Shown: positions 24,870 through 38,500 of the stretch, in pieces
Layout of the letters: every line of letters begins with the position of its first letter
Position numbering within the stretch: the first letter of the stretch is position 1
Origin: Prunus persica
Taxonomy: Eukaryota > Streptophyta > Magnoliopsida > Rosales > Rosaceae
Length of the DNA stretch: 64,000 nt
Reading direction: 5' to 3'
Assembly (NCBI RefSeq): GCF_000346465.2
Contig: NC_034014.1
Span: 6,764,507-6,828,506 of the forward strand
Translations under genes and position numbers: made by a program
Notes under the pieces: model-generated
What the model was told of the DNA's origin: nothing
The model's database searches: none
What the model saw: the letters and a program-made list of their open reading frames with translations, nothing else

Positions 24870-25664
24870 AATTATAGAATAGTACGGATGTACCATGTCA
24901 GCGTATGATACTCCCATTCAAATTTCGACATGTGTTTATCTTTAAAAAGAAATTAATTACTTTATTATAGCTGGACTTACTTAACCTTTATCTTTTAAAA
25001 TAAAATTAGAAAAATAAAAAATAAAGAAAGAAAGAATTTTCCAACAACCCTTCGTCCCCAACCCGAACACCCATAACCGCCAACTTGTGCCACCCCTCTC
25101 CTTGCTCTTCCTCTTCAAAATCGGATGCTCAGCAGACAATTCACCTTAGAATCCGATTTTGAACCCAAGTCTTTTATTAGCCAAATCAAATTGAAGAAGA
25201 TTGTCCTCCAATTGATGCACTCTGATCACAATGGCAGCACCTTGGGTTACTTGGGCACAGCCCAGCATCCACAAATCCCAAACACAACACATCTTTGTTC
25301 ACTTGCACCATTGAATTTGCTACAAACACACTCTCTAGTACACTCACTCTGCAACACACAAATCAATGGAAGGCACAGCCGATGTGGATTGAGTTGAAGC
25401 ATACTCTAAAAGGTGCTACAGACGTCACCCTAGGAATTTGACAGGAAGAGCAAGGGCTAGGGGTGGCGCAGGTTTGAGTTGGAGACGGAGGGTTGGAAAA
25501 TTCTTTAATTTTCTTTTTAAAGACTTTTCTAATTTTATTTTAAAAGATAAAAGTTAAGTAAGTCTGTAATAAAGTAATTAATTTCTTTTCAAAAATGGAC
25601 ACGTGTTAAAATTTGAATGGGAGTATCATACGTTGACATGGTACATCCGTACTATTCTATAATT
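24870..25664. mobile_element. Foldback element with terminal inverted repeats of about 200 bp
   Basis: The left arm starts AATTATAGAATAGTACGGAT at 24870. The right arm ends with the reverse complement at 25664. The arms stay alignable for about 200 bp, including the run through TTAATTACTTTATTA and an Lys/Thr-poor AT segment, with scattered mismatches and small indels. The centre (about 25090-25440) is not inverted and has only a short ORF without recognisable domains. Long TIRs with no transposase suggest a non-autonomous Mutator-like or foldback element. I could not find a clear target-site duplication, so the exact ends and superfamily are open. Confidence 0.75.
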
Positions 25665-25897
25665 TCTCCAATCACACGCTGCCACACCAAAAGGGCCCAC
25701 AAAGTTTAATTATAACGGAAATTCCCTAATTAGTCTATATAAAGCTATTATAAGCGACACCAATATTGGCTCTCGTTGGCACAGCTACTGTCAATGCCAG
25801 ATATCGTCGTCTTGGTCTGAAACTCTGAAACTCTCTCTATAAATATATTATCTCTATATATATTATCTCTTTCTAAAACGAAAACATAAAAGTGAAT

Positions 25898-26002
25898 ATG
25901 CAAAGACTATTTGCTGCGAGGTCTCAATGCTCTGCAATTTTCAAAAATCGGAGAAAGTGTGCTTCTTTTTCTACCGCTTTACTCTTCGATGATACTCAGA
26001 TT

Positions 26003-26035
<33 letters not shown>

Positions 26036-28484
26036 GTATATATATATATATATGAATCAAGTTTGCAAGTAGAAGTATTTATGTTGATTACATTTTTTTG
26101 CGAAATTTTGGAGAACAATATGTTGGAAATTTTATATTATTAATAATATTTAATTTCTAAAATGAATGAAGTAATTAATTTCCAGTCATATTAGCAAAAG
26201 GTTTTTCCTTTCAATTGAAGTGAGAAATTTAGAGCAGGTGCAGAATGAAATCAGACTGGTCCCAGATAAAATAGTTGCCGGGCCCATTTTGACGATTTAA
26301 AGTACTCCGTAGTGTTCTTTAGCACTGAGACAATTTTCTGTTTTTTTTTTGTTTGTTGGCATAAATGCAGTTTAAAGAAAGTGTTTCTCAGTTTGCACAA
26401 GAACACATTGCCCCTCATGCGTCAAAAATAGACCACACAAATTATTTCCCTCAGGAGGTGAACTTATGGAAACTCATGGGAGATTTTAATCTTCATGGAA
26501 TTACTGCACCAGGTAGACTTTCATCATGTTATGTAAGAGCTTTTCTAACTACAGTTAGTTTAAATTTAAACTCTATTGGGGTTTGAGTGTCTTATCGTTT
26601 TTGTTTTAATTCGTGTTTGTGTACAGAGGCAATTTTTGGTGTGAATGTGTTGCTCTTTGTTTTAGGAAGCTTCCCATTTTTTAATTGAAAATAATATAAA
26701 TTTTTTGTTTGGATGTGCTTCTACCCGCGATATTTTTGGGCCTCGGTTGTTAGGATCACAAGTCACAAGTTCTTACTTACATGACAATTTTTTAGCTATT
26801 ATAATTTTGTAATCTAGCATGCAGTAAGATAGAGAAATAAAATGTTCCAAGAACATCTTAATATGTAGCACGTGTTGGCCCCCTCACCAACCTTTTTTGA
26901 ATTGGAAGATGGAATTACTATTCCAAGGCTATGATCAAAGATATTTGCAATTCATGCAGGATGCAGTTGTCTTGTTAGAAACTATAAACCTCTTCTTCTT
27001 TTTTTATGCAATTTGATTCAATAATCTGCAGTTTCATGGGTTTAGAAACTTGACCATGGGTTGTCTTGTAGAGGAATATGGAGGGCTTGGTCTTGGTTAC
27101 TTGTATCACTGTATAGCTATGGAAGAAATAAGTCGTGCTTCAGGGTCTGTTGGTCTCTCATATGGTGCTCATTCTAATCTGTGCATCAATCAATTGGTAA
27201 ACAAACGAACTGAGTTCATCTGTGACAGCATTTGAGCATATCTGATAAACTTGTACTTTTTTATTTGGTAGGTGAGGCATGGAAACCCTACTCAGAAACA
27301 GAAGTATTTGCCAAAGGTTCCACCTTCGTTTGATTCAATTTTATGCATACCAGTGCAGTATTTACAATTTTACAGGCATGCTTAATTAGAGATGAAGAGT
27401 TCTGGCGGATTCCACTTATCTCTGCTATGATGATTATCTTATTATTTGTAATGAGAATGATGATTATTTATCCAAAATGTGCATTGCAATCATTAGCATA
27501 GCATGTGGAGAATTTTGACATCTCTCTTCATCGTCAAACTGAATTTCTTTTGTAGAACTTTGTTCCTCATGTGTTATTGCTTACTATTTCGGTTGCCGTT
27601 ACATCTTCAAGCACTAATTTATTTAAGCTGCTTCAGCCAATTAAGCATGAGATGATCAATGATTTCTGACCCAGAAGTTTGCAATGGTTTCCTATATGTT
27701 TGGACTCTTACTTTTCATCTACTAGGTGGACGAGCGCTTTTTCATATTTGTGTGTTCTAATTGCACTTATTGTCATTCATTGTCATCACTCTGTAGTCAG
27801 ATTTGCCATATCTTTCATTTGTTGTTCTCTCAAGTTTTATGGGGGAAGGAGAGGAAGGGAAGATGATGTGGCCTAATGCTGTGCTTGTAAATTCTGTAAG
27901 GATGGCTGGATAGTTTAGTTGAACAAAATTTTAGGAACCCGTCAAAAGTATCTATCTTTCTGGAGAAGAAAAAAAGTTAGATTACTTGAGTATGGCTCAT
28001 AGTCACTAATATACTATGGCATGTGACATACATATCCTGAGGAGTGTTAGGAGAATTTAATCATGCAGTCCGCTAATTATTTGGTTTTGAATAAATTTTA
28101 AACAGTTTTTGTGTGGGCTATACTAATTAAATAAAACTTTAGTGATTTTATTAATAAAATACTGATCAGAAAACTTCCTGGGTAGCTTGATGTACCTTTT
28201 TCCTTCCTCTCTTATTTACCAACCCATTAAGTAGGTATTATTTATGCCACATGAAATCATATTTCTTCTGTTCTAGAGTCTTTCTTAATTAATTAATTTT
28301 CAATTTCTTTCCTTTTTGATTGACAAAGTCTCATCTTTCATTCTGTAGCTTATCAGTGGCGAGCATGTGGGGGCTCTTGCAATGAGTGAACCCAATTGTA
28401 ATTTATGTGCATTACACTTCTTTCATCTCGCACTTAAATTCTGAGTATTATCTGGGTTCATTTAAGGTAATTAGGCTGATATCC

Positions 28485-28520
<36 letters not shown>

Positions 28521-28684
28521 AGCTGGTTCTGACGTTGTTAGCATGAAGTGCAAGGCTGATCGTGTAGATGGGGGTTATGTCTTAAACGGGAACAAGATGT
28601 GGTGTACCAACGGCCCAGTTGCTCAAACGTTGGTATGTTTTGTTAGAATTGCTTTAGCTAAGCATGGATATTACTACCCATATG

Positions 28685-28751
<67 letters not shown>

Positions 28752-31700
28752 GTACGTGGGGGTGTAAGTGCACTCATCTGTTGCTTGTATTGTATGCTCT
28801 GAAACGTTGGATATTTGTCAAATTTACTTTTTGTAGCCATAATGAAAACTGTCTAATATGTATATGCAAGAGTAGAATTTGTCTGACATGTACATATATA
28901 TTATTTTTATGTAGTTTGTGCTTACAGCATCTTTTCCCAGGAATGTGAGAGGTTTAAGATTTCGTACAGCTTACTCTGGGAACCTATAGAATAGGCTAAT
29001 GCACAAGATGTCTCCTGATGCAGTCTCTAGATGACCATTGAGAACCATTTCCATGAATAATCTCGAGGATGATTCTGTCATCATTGAATTGCAGCAGATG
29101 TGGACTTTCTTTGTTTAATATCGCAATGTTTTAACTTACACATGTGAAGGACCAAGTTTTATTACTAATGATTGCTGTCAGGTGCAGCTCTCAATGATAT
29201 GCATGCCTATGTCAGCCTATAATTATAAACATTTACGTTGGCCCACATTCATTAGGAGTTATGTTTTAGTGGTTATACTAGTACTGCATTTTCAAAGCAG
29301 TGTCTTTAGCGTACTATTTCATTTTGACAGTACTAAAGGCTTTGTATCGCTATATCATATCTAATATTTCTGTAGCGTGTTCATACATATATGTATGCAC
29401 ATGTGAATTTATCATCTCATTTACCTGATATTTAGAGTTGAATCAGGTTGTTTATGCAAAAACAGACATAACAGCGGGCTCAAAAGGAATTACAGCATTC
29501 ATCATTGAGAAAGGAACACCCGGGTAATTAATTGTGTCAGACGACTCTAATACGAACCCGACCTGTTTATTGATCAAGTTGTTTGTGTTAACCCATATAT
29601 TTTACAATTTAGAAACTTAAGGAATTTTTGGATCCATAACATTTATTAGATCAAGTACAATGACTATCTTTTCTCTAAATTTTAGTTAGGTCCCTCCTTC
29701 AGTAATTTGTTTGCCCATTTTATAGGTTGCTTGTACATTTTTCAAAAAGTTCTGCTAGCACTATTATAATGTTGAAGCATTAAACATAATTACTACTACA
29801 TTTACTTAAAGTTTAAAATACTTTACTTTCATTCTACATATCCATTTTACATTCATATATATAGGGTGGAAACAAGATCAATGATGAATTTAAAATAATG
29901 TAGAAACAAGATATGTAAAGGATAAACTTAATTAAGCATTTTAGTAGAAGTGGGTGGAATAGAAGCACTACATATAACTCTATAGTGCTCTTAGGCGACA
30001 TCGCAGCCCTAAATGATCCCAAAAGATGTAAGCAGAAGAGAAGAAAATGAAGCCTACTTGCAATGCATAAAATCAAACCATAATGACAAAATGCATGACG
30101 AATAGTTTGAATTCCCTCACTTTTATGAAGTTATTTATGCCTCAATGCAGGTTCAGTACTGCTCAGAAGTTAGACAAACTCGGCATGCGAGGAAGTGATA
30201 CGTACGTCCAGAATGTTTTAAGTGAAGTTGTCTAGTTTGGGAGTACATTCCCTTCTTCGTTCTCTCTTTTTCTACTAATAGTGGCAATGGTCTGAGCAGA
30301 TGTGAACTTGTCTTTGAGAATTGCTTTGTTCCAGAAGAAAATGTTCTTGGGCAGGAAGGAAAAGGTGTAGTGATAATTATATTTACAACTTTCGTTATTG
30401 GAAGGAGATCATTTGGATACGTTGCATGTTATATTACTTAGCAAGCATATGTTACATAGTTTTGATTGCTCATCTATCTTATGGCTTTAATTTGAACCTT
30501 CTGAGCTGCTCTTTACTATTACGGGTGTCAGAACTCACTGTTAGAGCAGAACAAAGTTGCTTTTGGGCTTATTCTTCCGTCACTGTAACTGCTCAGCCAT
30601 ACTCGTTTTGGTAACATAAGATGAATAGCTATGCCAAGAGTTTTCTGTTATAGCACTGACCTCCCATAGTGTCACCTAAAGCAGTTAGAAGGACTTTCTA
30701 ATCCTAATTTGAGTGATAAGATGGTAACGCTTTGAATCTTGAAACTAATTTCTTCCCGGGGAAATTCTTGTTGAGGGAATGTAGATACCATTGATATTGG
30801 AATAACAATTGGAATCTTTAGGAGTTCTTTTTTGGGGTCATTTATCCTATGTACTTAGTGTGGGTAGCATAAGCGTCTTATGCTGTCGTGATTCTGGTTC
30901 AACCTACATTGTTTTTGCCCTTTCTTTCAGGTGTCTATGTGATGATGTCCGGATTGGATTTGGAGAGGCTTGTTTTAGCAGCTGGACCCCTGGGCATTAT
31001 GCAGGCATGTATGGATGTTGTCCTTCCTTATGTTCGACAGAGAGAGCAGTTTGGCCGTCCAATTGGAGAGTTTCAGCTTATACAGGTTTATTGTTGTATT
31101 TACACAACTTAAGTTGATGTTTCTAGCTCCTGTTTGTACTTAAATTGTAGCCTTTATGTTGTTAACGAACTTGCAAATTACAGGGGAAAATTGCTGACAT
31201 GTATACTTCTTTGCAATCATCAAGGTAAAAAGATTTTTATTCCTTTATCACCGCTTTTCTTTGTTTATTTCTTGTAATATTCACCTGGTAGCAGAGTTAA
31301 CCATTTCTCTCTTTTTGTCAACCACCCCCCCCTTTCCTCCTTCATTTTCAGGTCCTATGTGTATTCTGTTGCAAGGGAGTGTGACAATGGAAAAGTTGAC
31401 TCGAAGGTGCTGTTGGGGTTTCTGAATTTTTTTCCTTCACTTAAATTATAATTTTATCAGTTTTAGCATTTGGCAAAAAAAGCTTTGGCTTAGGCAAATA
31501 ATAACTCTTCTTGATACAAATTTTCAGGATTGTGCTGGAGTTATACTCTGTACGGCTGAAAGAGCCACACAGGTAGCTTTGCAGGTAAAAGATCCTGGAT
31601 AAATTCCATTCTATCTCTTATTTTTGCAAATGAGGAATTTTTAAACATAAACTCCAGTCAGGCTAACCAATTTGGTCTTAGTTGATTATACAAATCATAT

Positions 31701-31928
31701 TCTACATATTGCTTGAATGGCATGGCATAGTATAGTTCATTATTTCCATTCACATGGTTAAGTCTATTTTGAATGTTGCAGGCAATACAATGCTTAGGCG
31801 GTAATGGTTATGTAAATGAGTACTCAACTGGTCGTTTCCTTCGAGATGCCAAACTATATGAGATTGGAGCAGGGACTAGTGAGATCAGAAGGATGATAAT
31901 TGGTCGTGCGCTATTTAAGGAGCAGTGA
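25898..31928 (+). CDS. IVD: Isovaleryl-CoA dehydrogenase, mitochondrial
   Basis: Fourteen exons: 25898-26005, 26371-26512, 27072-27196, 27272-27316, 28349-28397, 28523-28632, 29447-29523, 30151-30201, 30300-30364, 30931-31085, 31184-31224, 31352-31406, 31528-31584, 31782-31928; 408 residues, matching the family's usual length. The N-terminus is Arg-rich with few acids ([10 protein letters not shown]), a typical mitochondrial presequence. Acyl-CoA dehydrogenase signatures follow: FAD/substrate motif [19 protein letters not shown], and the C-terminal [16 protein letters not shown] and [11 protein letters not shown]. Glu269 in [14 protein letters not shown] aligns with the IVD catalytic base (human Glu254 of the mature enzyme), which separates IVD from other family members. 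It oxidises isovaleryl-CoA in leucine breakdown, passing electrons through ETF/ETFQO. GTG at 25892 is not a start; the ATG at 25898 is. Confidence 0.95.
26007..26051. repeat. (CT)n followed by (TA)n microsatellite directly after IVD exon 1
   Basis: A CT run of about 27 bp begins within two bases of the intron 1 donor and is followed by a short TA run. It may form part of a CT-rich transcribed leader region, a pattern common in plant first introns. Confidence 0.85.
28484..28519. repeat. (CT)n tract forming the polypyrimidine tract of IVD intron 5
   Basis: An interrupted CT run ends a few bases before the CAG acceptor at 28520-28522, so the microsatellite itself supplies the polypyrimidine tract of this 3' splice site. 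Confidence 0.8.
28687..28748. repeat. (TC)31 microsatellite in IVD intron 6
   Basis: An almost pure dinucleotide run of about 62 bp, starting 54 bp after the exon 6 donor. Likely highly polymorphic. Confidence 0.95.
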
Positions 31929-33287
31929 GAGACTCATGTCCAGTTGCTGAACTGCGATAATCCGCAGTACTGGAGCAGTGTATCCAGGATACACCTGATG
32001 TTGCAGTCAATCATTTAAGTTTACTTCACACACATATTTCAGAATACAGAAACAAGAAAGGATCGAACCCAAATGTACACTGGTTTGTCCATGATAGCAG
32101 AAAAAATGGCTGACTGATCTTACTTGGTTGGTCATCTTTAAGTAGATTGATCTTCCTGGCATTGGACGAGAATCAGAGTTTTCTTCTGGTGATTAAGAAA
32201 CTAAATTCAGAAATTGAATTTCATTTTTTCACTCTTGCTGGAAAATCATACTCAATTGTATGTATAAAGTCTAAACCATGGTCGGAAATAAAAGAGAAGC
32301 CTTGTTTGGTGGTTGTCAGGAGTACTTTTTGGCCGAGTAATGAATAAGGGTTCCACGGTGACTTTGCTTTGAACACACCGTTGAAGGCCGGAGAAATAAA
32401 CCAAAAGATCTAGGGTTTGAAATCCTACTGTATGATTGAGGTTTGATTAGTAAGATCTGGACTTTGCCTCTGTTTTTTGTTTGGCTAACTTGAAATATAA
32501 TGAGATTTAAAACATGGATTTGACGTTTATTATTTTAGAGGGTATCAATTTATAAATGAGAGGTGGTTAGGATGTGTTAATGGCGGTGGTACCCTCATGT
32601 CATGTGTGATGCTGGTGGTAAGATGGGTCGGGGTGTGGTGGTGGCGATGGTCATATGTTGGTAGTATAGGTGCTGGTAGTAGTGGTGGCGATGGTCATTG
32701 TAATGTGGTAGTAATAGAGGTGGCAGCGGTGATGGTGGCATCATCTAGGGCAATGTGGTGGTAGTAGAGATGGTGGCAATGGCAGCTTACATGTTTGTTT
32801 TCTGTTCCAAGGTTTTTTTCACATGAAAATTTTAAATTTCTTTGTTTATGAATCCAAACAAGGGAATTGATGCGTGTCAATTTAGATATTCTGACTTTTA
32901 CCTTAATTCCGAGTTTATATCCCTCATTTGTCCACACAGTAGAGTTTGAGGCAAGTCAGGAACAAATTCAAACTTAAAAGATCTCCTTCAACTCACAGGA
33001 ACAAATTTATATGGTGGTCAGCATCCTAAACACCAAACTTGAAATTCTTTCATCTTCTCCACTACTTAAGAGAACATATCCAACAATTTATACTCAAGAA
33101 GTCACAGTACTACATATTTAACTTCAATGGGAAAGAGTTCAATCTCTAGAAGGCCAAACACGTTTCATTTTCTAGATGTGTTTGGGCTAGGAAATCCGGA
33201 AAGTACATAACTAGGTTCTTGTGTGCATTATTTGCATAAGCAGATGAAGTTACAACAACATAATGACAACCCTGGATTTTATTCTTT
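31929..33287. other. Convergent spacer between IVD and ARF4, with GGT-rich minisatellite
   Basis: Holds both 3' UTRs. No gene is seen; the frame at 32147-32347 has no recognisable domain. The block 32580-32786 is a degenerate GGT/GATGGT-rich repeat on the plus strand. Confidence 0.6.
32580..32786. repeat. Degenerate GGT/GATGGT-rich minisatellite
   Basis: About 200 bp dominated by ggtggt, gatggt and gtagta steps with imperfect longer units (gtggtggcgatggtcat occurs twice). It stands out from AT-rich flanks by its G content on one strand. Confidence 0.8.
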
Positions 33288-33866
33288 TTAGACCCTGATT
33301 ACTGTTGGGGAAGAATCTGGCTGGCTCACTGATGAGGACTTTGACATTTCCAGCATGACTGGGGCTTGTTCCAAACAACTTTGAGTATCGTCACTGATCA
33401 TTCCAATGGTCATCTTCTCCACTTCTTCCTGGGTATATATATGAATTTTGGAGACCACATTGCAAAACTCGCTGCATCAAGAACCCATCATTTTCAAAAG
33501 GTCATATAAAAAAATGTTCATATGGATTGTTCAGAAAACTCCAAAACAACATTTCCTGATAGCGAAACAACATATTCTTCTGCAGTTAACCAAGCTCAGA
33601 TGAAATGGCATTTTATAATTCAGGCTAAAAAGAAGAAGAGAAAAACGCACGGACACGCACACACATTGCATCTCTGTCTAGAAAGGGTAAAAATGAAAAG
33701 AACAAATTAATTCTTTAAGTGCACATCTTCTTGTTGCCTTGTTTGGTATCCTAAAAACCCAATTGTTAACCGAAATTAGAGCTGCATTTATGCTATTGCT
33801 TCCTATGACATAAAAGACTATGCATGAGTATACCATTCAAAGGAACTAGGCAAACATAAAAGTTTA

Positions 33867-33910
<44 letters not shown>

Positions 33911-35523
33911 TTACTGCCATGGGTCATCCCCAACAACCATGACATCATTCTCACTGTCAGTGTACAAGATCCGCCATCCTTTATCAGAATCTCGTAGAAG
34001 ACCTTCCATGCTAAATAGCCGTTCTAGTTCACTCAGCAGGTCACCATAGCCATTCAGTTTCGAGAGATCAATGGCTCTTCCCACTAAGCTGCCTTGCTTG
34101 TGAACCTTCACTCAATATATGTAACATCAGTTGGCAAAGATGTCCAAGACATGGCAAGTTACAATCCAACTTGAGGGCTACTGTAGCTTACCTTTGTACA
34201 ACTCCTCTTACTGGAACTTTGAGAGTTTGGAGTGGGATTTTCCCCAGTCAAGGAAAACCCAAAAAGTTTACATCCAGTAACAGTTCCATTAAAGTCTTCA
34301 TCATTGGGATTTCTTGGATTTTGCACTAAAGTGGGAGGAGCAGAGCTACTCTCCTGCGGCTTATGCTCACTAGGTTTATTTGGCCTTCCAACTTCATTTC
34401 GTGCAACTCCCATTTGCATAGAATACGGGTTGATTTTCATATTCTCCCTGGGTAAATTAGTAGCATTAGAGCACATCACCGGATCTTGGCCAGCTCTGCG
34501 AATGTCGCCATAAGGAAAATATATATTTGGAAGGGATTCAGAAGCTAGAGAGAAAAAATTTGGTTTGGGCGCTTGATAAATGTTGTAAGATGTGCAACCA
34601 AGGTTGGATTCCCAATCACCTAGGGTGAAATTTGCTTTTCCTGTCAAAGATCTCAACGGGCATATTTCTTGACCTTGCAAGACTTTTGGAAACCTATCAG
34701 ATTCCGCAAATCCTGTGTAGGTGGAGTGGCGAGCCCTCATAAGCTCACCAATAGTAGCCTTCTGTGTTGCATTTAATGCAAGACTTGGATGTGCCGGAGC
34801 TTGCATCTCAAAATCTTGCGGGCGGTTTACAGTATCACATCCATACAGGGGTGATATGAAACCTATATTTTCTTGACCTTGCAAGACCTTAGAGGATTTA
34901 ACTGATTCCTCAAAGTCCATAAACCCACCCCCTCCAGCTGCAAGAAAATTGACACATTGAGGATAGAAGTTGAATAAATGAAAAATTCTTGGTCTGTTTG
35001 GGAAGTATTGTACCAGTTATGGAGTTGTTGGGCGGAGTTGTCTGCAGACTTGTCCGCAGTTTCTTCATCAATCTTGGAGAAGATTGAATGCTCAAAGGTG
35101 GGAGAGAAACGGAAGGATCAATCTCCCACAGGGAGACTCGTTCTTGATGATCATTTCCTATATCTTCATCCCATCTGACCTGGTAAATGTAAAATAAAGG
35201 GGTGAGTACAAGAATTGCTGCAACACTGCAATAATAGAATCATAGCTCTTGAAGTTGTCGTCTCTTTACACAAAAGGAAGTGCATATGTGGTGCACGGTT
35301 AGACACAACTAAATAAGAAAGCAGCAATGTCAATTGATGGGATCCATTTGAAACCATAATCTTCCCATTTGTTATTCTAAGGATCAACATTTGTGCCATG
35401 GACAAGTACTTCTTCAAATGAAAGAAAATATCAATCCAATAAAAGTACCAAGGGAAGAAAAGGTATTTTCTCAGTGAGGTTCATCAGATAGTTGGCCCCA
35501 AACAGTATAGTGTAAATTTTCAT

Positions 35524-35592
<69 letters not shown>

Positions 35593-38500
35593 TATTTTCA
35601 TTCAAAATGAATTGGGAAGTTGGGGTGCAGTTCATTATTGTTTAAAAAAAGGAGAATAAAATACAAAGCATACCATCAAGCATCTCCATTTGGAGTTAGG
35701 CCATCCATAGGGATCCAAGTCACTGATGCCAGTCACTACACCACTACACCTACAAGTTGTATCAATAGAAAATTCAACAAGGAAAATATGCTGGCTATGC
35801 CATTTAATCTACTTATAAATACCTTCTTTCCGGTGAATCATCCCTATCAAATCTCATTTTGAATCTTGTCCCAGTGGTCACTGGATTAGCAATGCTTCTG
35901 ACATACTTTTGGTAGGGGATGACAAACTCTGCATGGCTTGCCCTGCATTACCGCAATTTAAACAAGTTCAAAGGTTCTGTTCAATGCATAAGCCCAACCT
36001 AGCATGTTTACAAATCTCCAAGGAATCAAGTGACAAAAAAGATGCTATTATACACATGAATAGTCCCAGCTTAGTTAAAAAGCCTGACATCATGTGATCA
36101 TTGTAACAACCACAATTTTGCCTTTACTTTTTGAAATCCTAGTAAATCGTCATTTCATTGCATTAGAGTGCTCCCATTGCAGGTGCAACATTTCCCCACT
36201 GCTTTTCATAATGCATGCAGTCCATCACTTGTAGTTCCGATTAGTAATGAATTAATAGTGAACTATGATAGGCAGTAACCTTAGGAGCTCCTTATGAATT
36301 GCTTAAACCCTCCTGGCCCCTTCTATAGGCAATGATAAATAATAGCCTCCTAAATACATAAAATAAATTCATAAACATAACAGAGGAATTTAAAAATATT
36401 TCTCCAGTAGATATCTCCAATTCAAACATGATGAATAAGAGAATAACTATAATGCTAGGCACGGAAATCATTTTAAAGAAAAAAGGTGCATAGGTTAAAG
36501 AGAAGACTTGAAGAATGTCAAGTGAACTGCACCATTGGGTGCTTCCATGTTAAAAAAATTTGGCAAAAGAAATATCAAATTTTTATATGTAAGAAACCAA
36601 GGAAAATTAAATAACTATCTGAGAGAGACATCACCGTCATTAAGCATGCAATGGAACGAGAGGAACCATAACTAAGCCTCGTATAAACTATAAAGAGAGA
36701 ATCATCCTTAAAAGAACGATATGCACAAAACATAGGAAAAACAACTTGGTAGATTCTGAAGTTAATAGATTACTAGGTTTTTTGGTAGGTTTCCAAGCAA
36801 CTCTGCTGTCTATTGGCAGAGTAAACAAAAAACATAGTGCTAACCATTTTATTGATGCTCATGTCTCCCCATTTCTAAAGACTGTTAGATGTCTAGTAAA
36901 AATCAAAGCCAGAAACATTGTATGTGAACCATCAATGATAAGCAGGATGCCCTAGGACATTCACAGAAGTAAAGTTTTATGAGTTGTGGCCATTTCCTAT
37001 TTCTTTAGTGTACTTCCTGATAAAGGAACCTCAGCCTGACAGTTTATAATGTTACAATACTTCAGTCCCCTATGACGTTCAGGGAAGTAAAGTTTTCTTT
37101 TCTATCTTTTGTGTGGCAGCATACTTCAATTATCTTTGGCACACAAGATCAAGACAAACACATTTGAAGAGTAAAGGAAAATATGCATTTTCAGATATTA
37201 AGTACTAGGTTCGGCTTATTGGGAGGATACACAATAATTAGTGATCTAATGAAAAAGGCTACATATAAAGATACACAATATACCGTGAGGGTACTGATAG
37301 AATCATATTTCCATTGATTTCACCAACCAGTACCACCAAAGAGTTGATACTATTATCTCCAAAAAGTAAAGTGGAATAATAAAATAAAAAACACAATAAC
37401 ATGATAAAATTTCCAAATAGTAGTGGTACCTAGGGCTGTAGAATACATGAAACATGCTCTTAGTGGATATTGCATTAGCCAAAAGAGAAAGAACACTGGG
37501 ATAAGAATTCTGGTTGCCCACAATTGAATCAGGAAGACCATTTCTAGGTCGAACAGCTCTTCTAATTCCCAACCTTAGCTCGCCATTTTCACCCCTACAA
37601 AGAACATTATAAATGATTCATGCTATCAAGATTACCAGACAATGAACACAATCAAGCAAATTTTTAACACCACAGAGACATCAAAATAATCTTGTTCCTA
37701 GGACATAATATTCTTATTCATGATTATACACAAAACACAAGTCAATATCCTACCGTGTGTGAAGACCTCATTTTTGCCTTTGAGGCATTAAGTATTTGAA
37801 TATACATATATACTCAACCAATATACGGAGAATCAACACTTTACCATCCTTAGTAATATTAAATAACTCCTTGACAATGAAATCTCCTAAATCAATCAAG
37901 CATTAATGTCACTTATATAAATGACATATTTTCGCTACTTCTCACCGTTTTGAAGATAAAAAAAAAGCCTCCAAATTGGAAAAGATATAAATTTGAATGA
38001 TAACTAAGGCTTGGCCAATTGTCACTAAAATAGGAAATTAATCATAGTTACCTCAAAAAAAGCACAGCATCCCCCGAGACAAGATTCTTTTGGCTTATAA
38101 AAATACTCCATCCTGTAGTGAGCAGGTGTCGCCTTGGCTGACCTGATGAGTAATACAAATTGAATTGTATCAAATTTAATCATCAATCAAACTACACAGA
38201 GAGTTATAAATAATTTACCTCTATAAATATGTCGAAACCTCCACTCCACCCCATGCAGGTCCTTTGCAACAAGCTCTTGAGAGGGCCTCTGCTGCTTATA
38301 GTCCTACAGAAAATAAAAATATATGTTTAAAGTTACACAGAAATATCTTCTTTGAATACCAGAGAAATATAAATGCATTGATTCGTACCAAAGGGGGAAA
38401 ACAGTCCTCAGCAGCTCTGCGAGGAACAGAGAACCCTCCATGGGTACTGGTGTCGGAAGCTGTAAGTGTTTTGCAGAACATGTGAGGGGTTGATTTTGTA

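Noticed and set aside
25892..25897. GTG-initiated start for IVD
   Set aside because: Nuclear plant genes do not normally start at GTG; ATG at 25898 gives the expected presequence.
34232..34513. 93-codon plus-strand ORF opposite ARF4
   Set aside because: Antisense shadow of the ARF4 middle-region exon.
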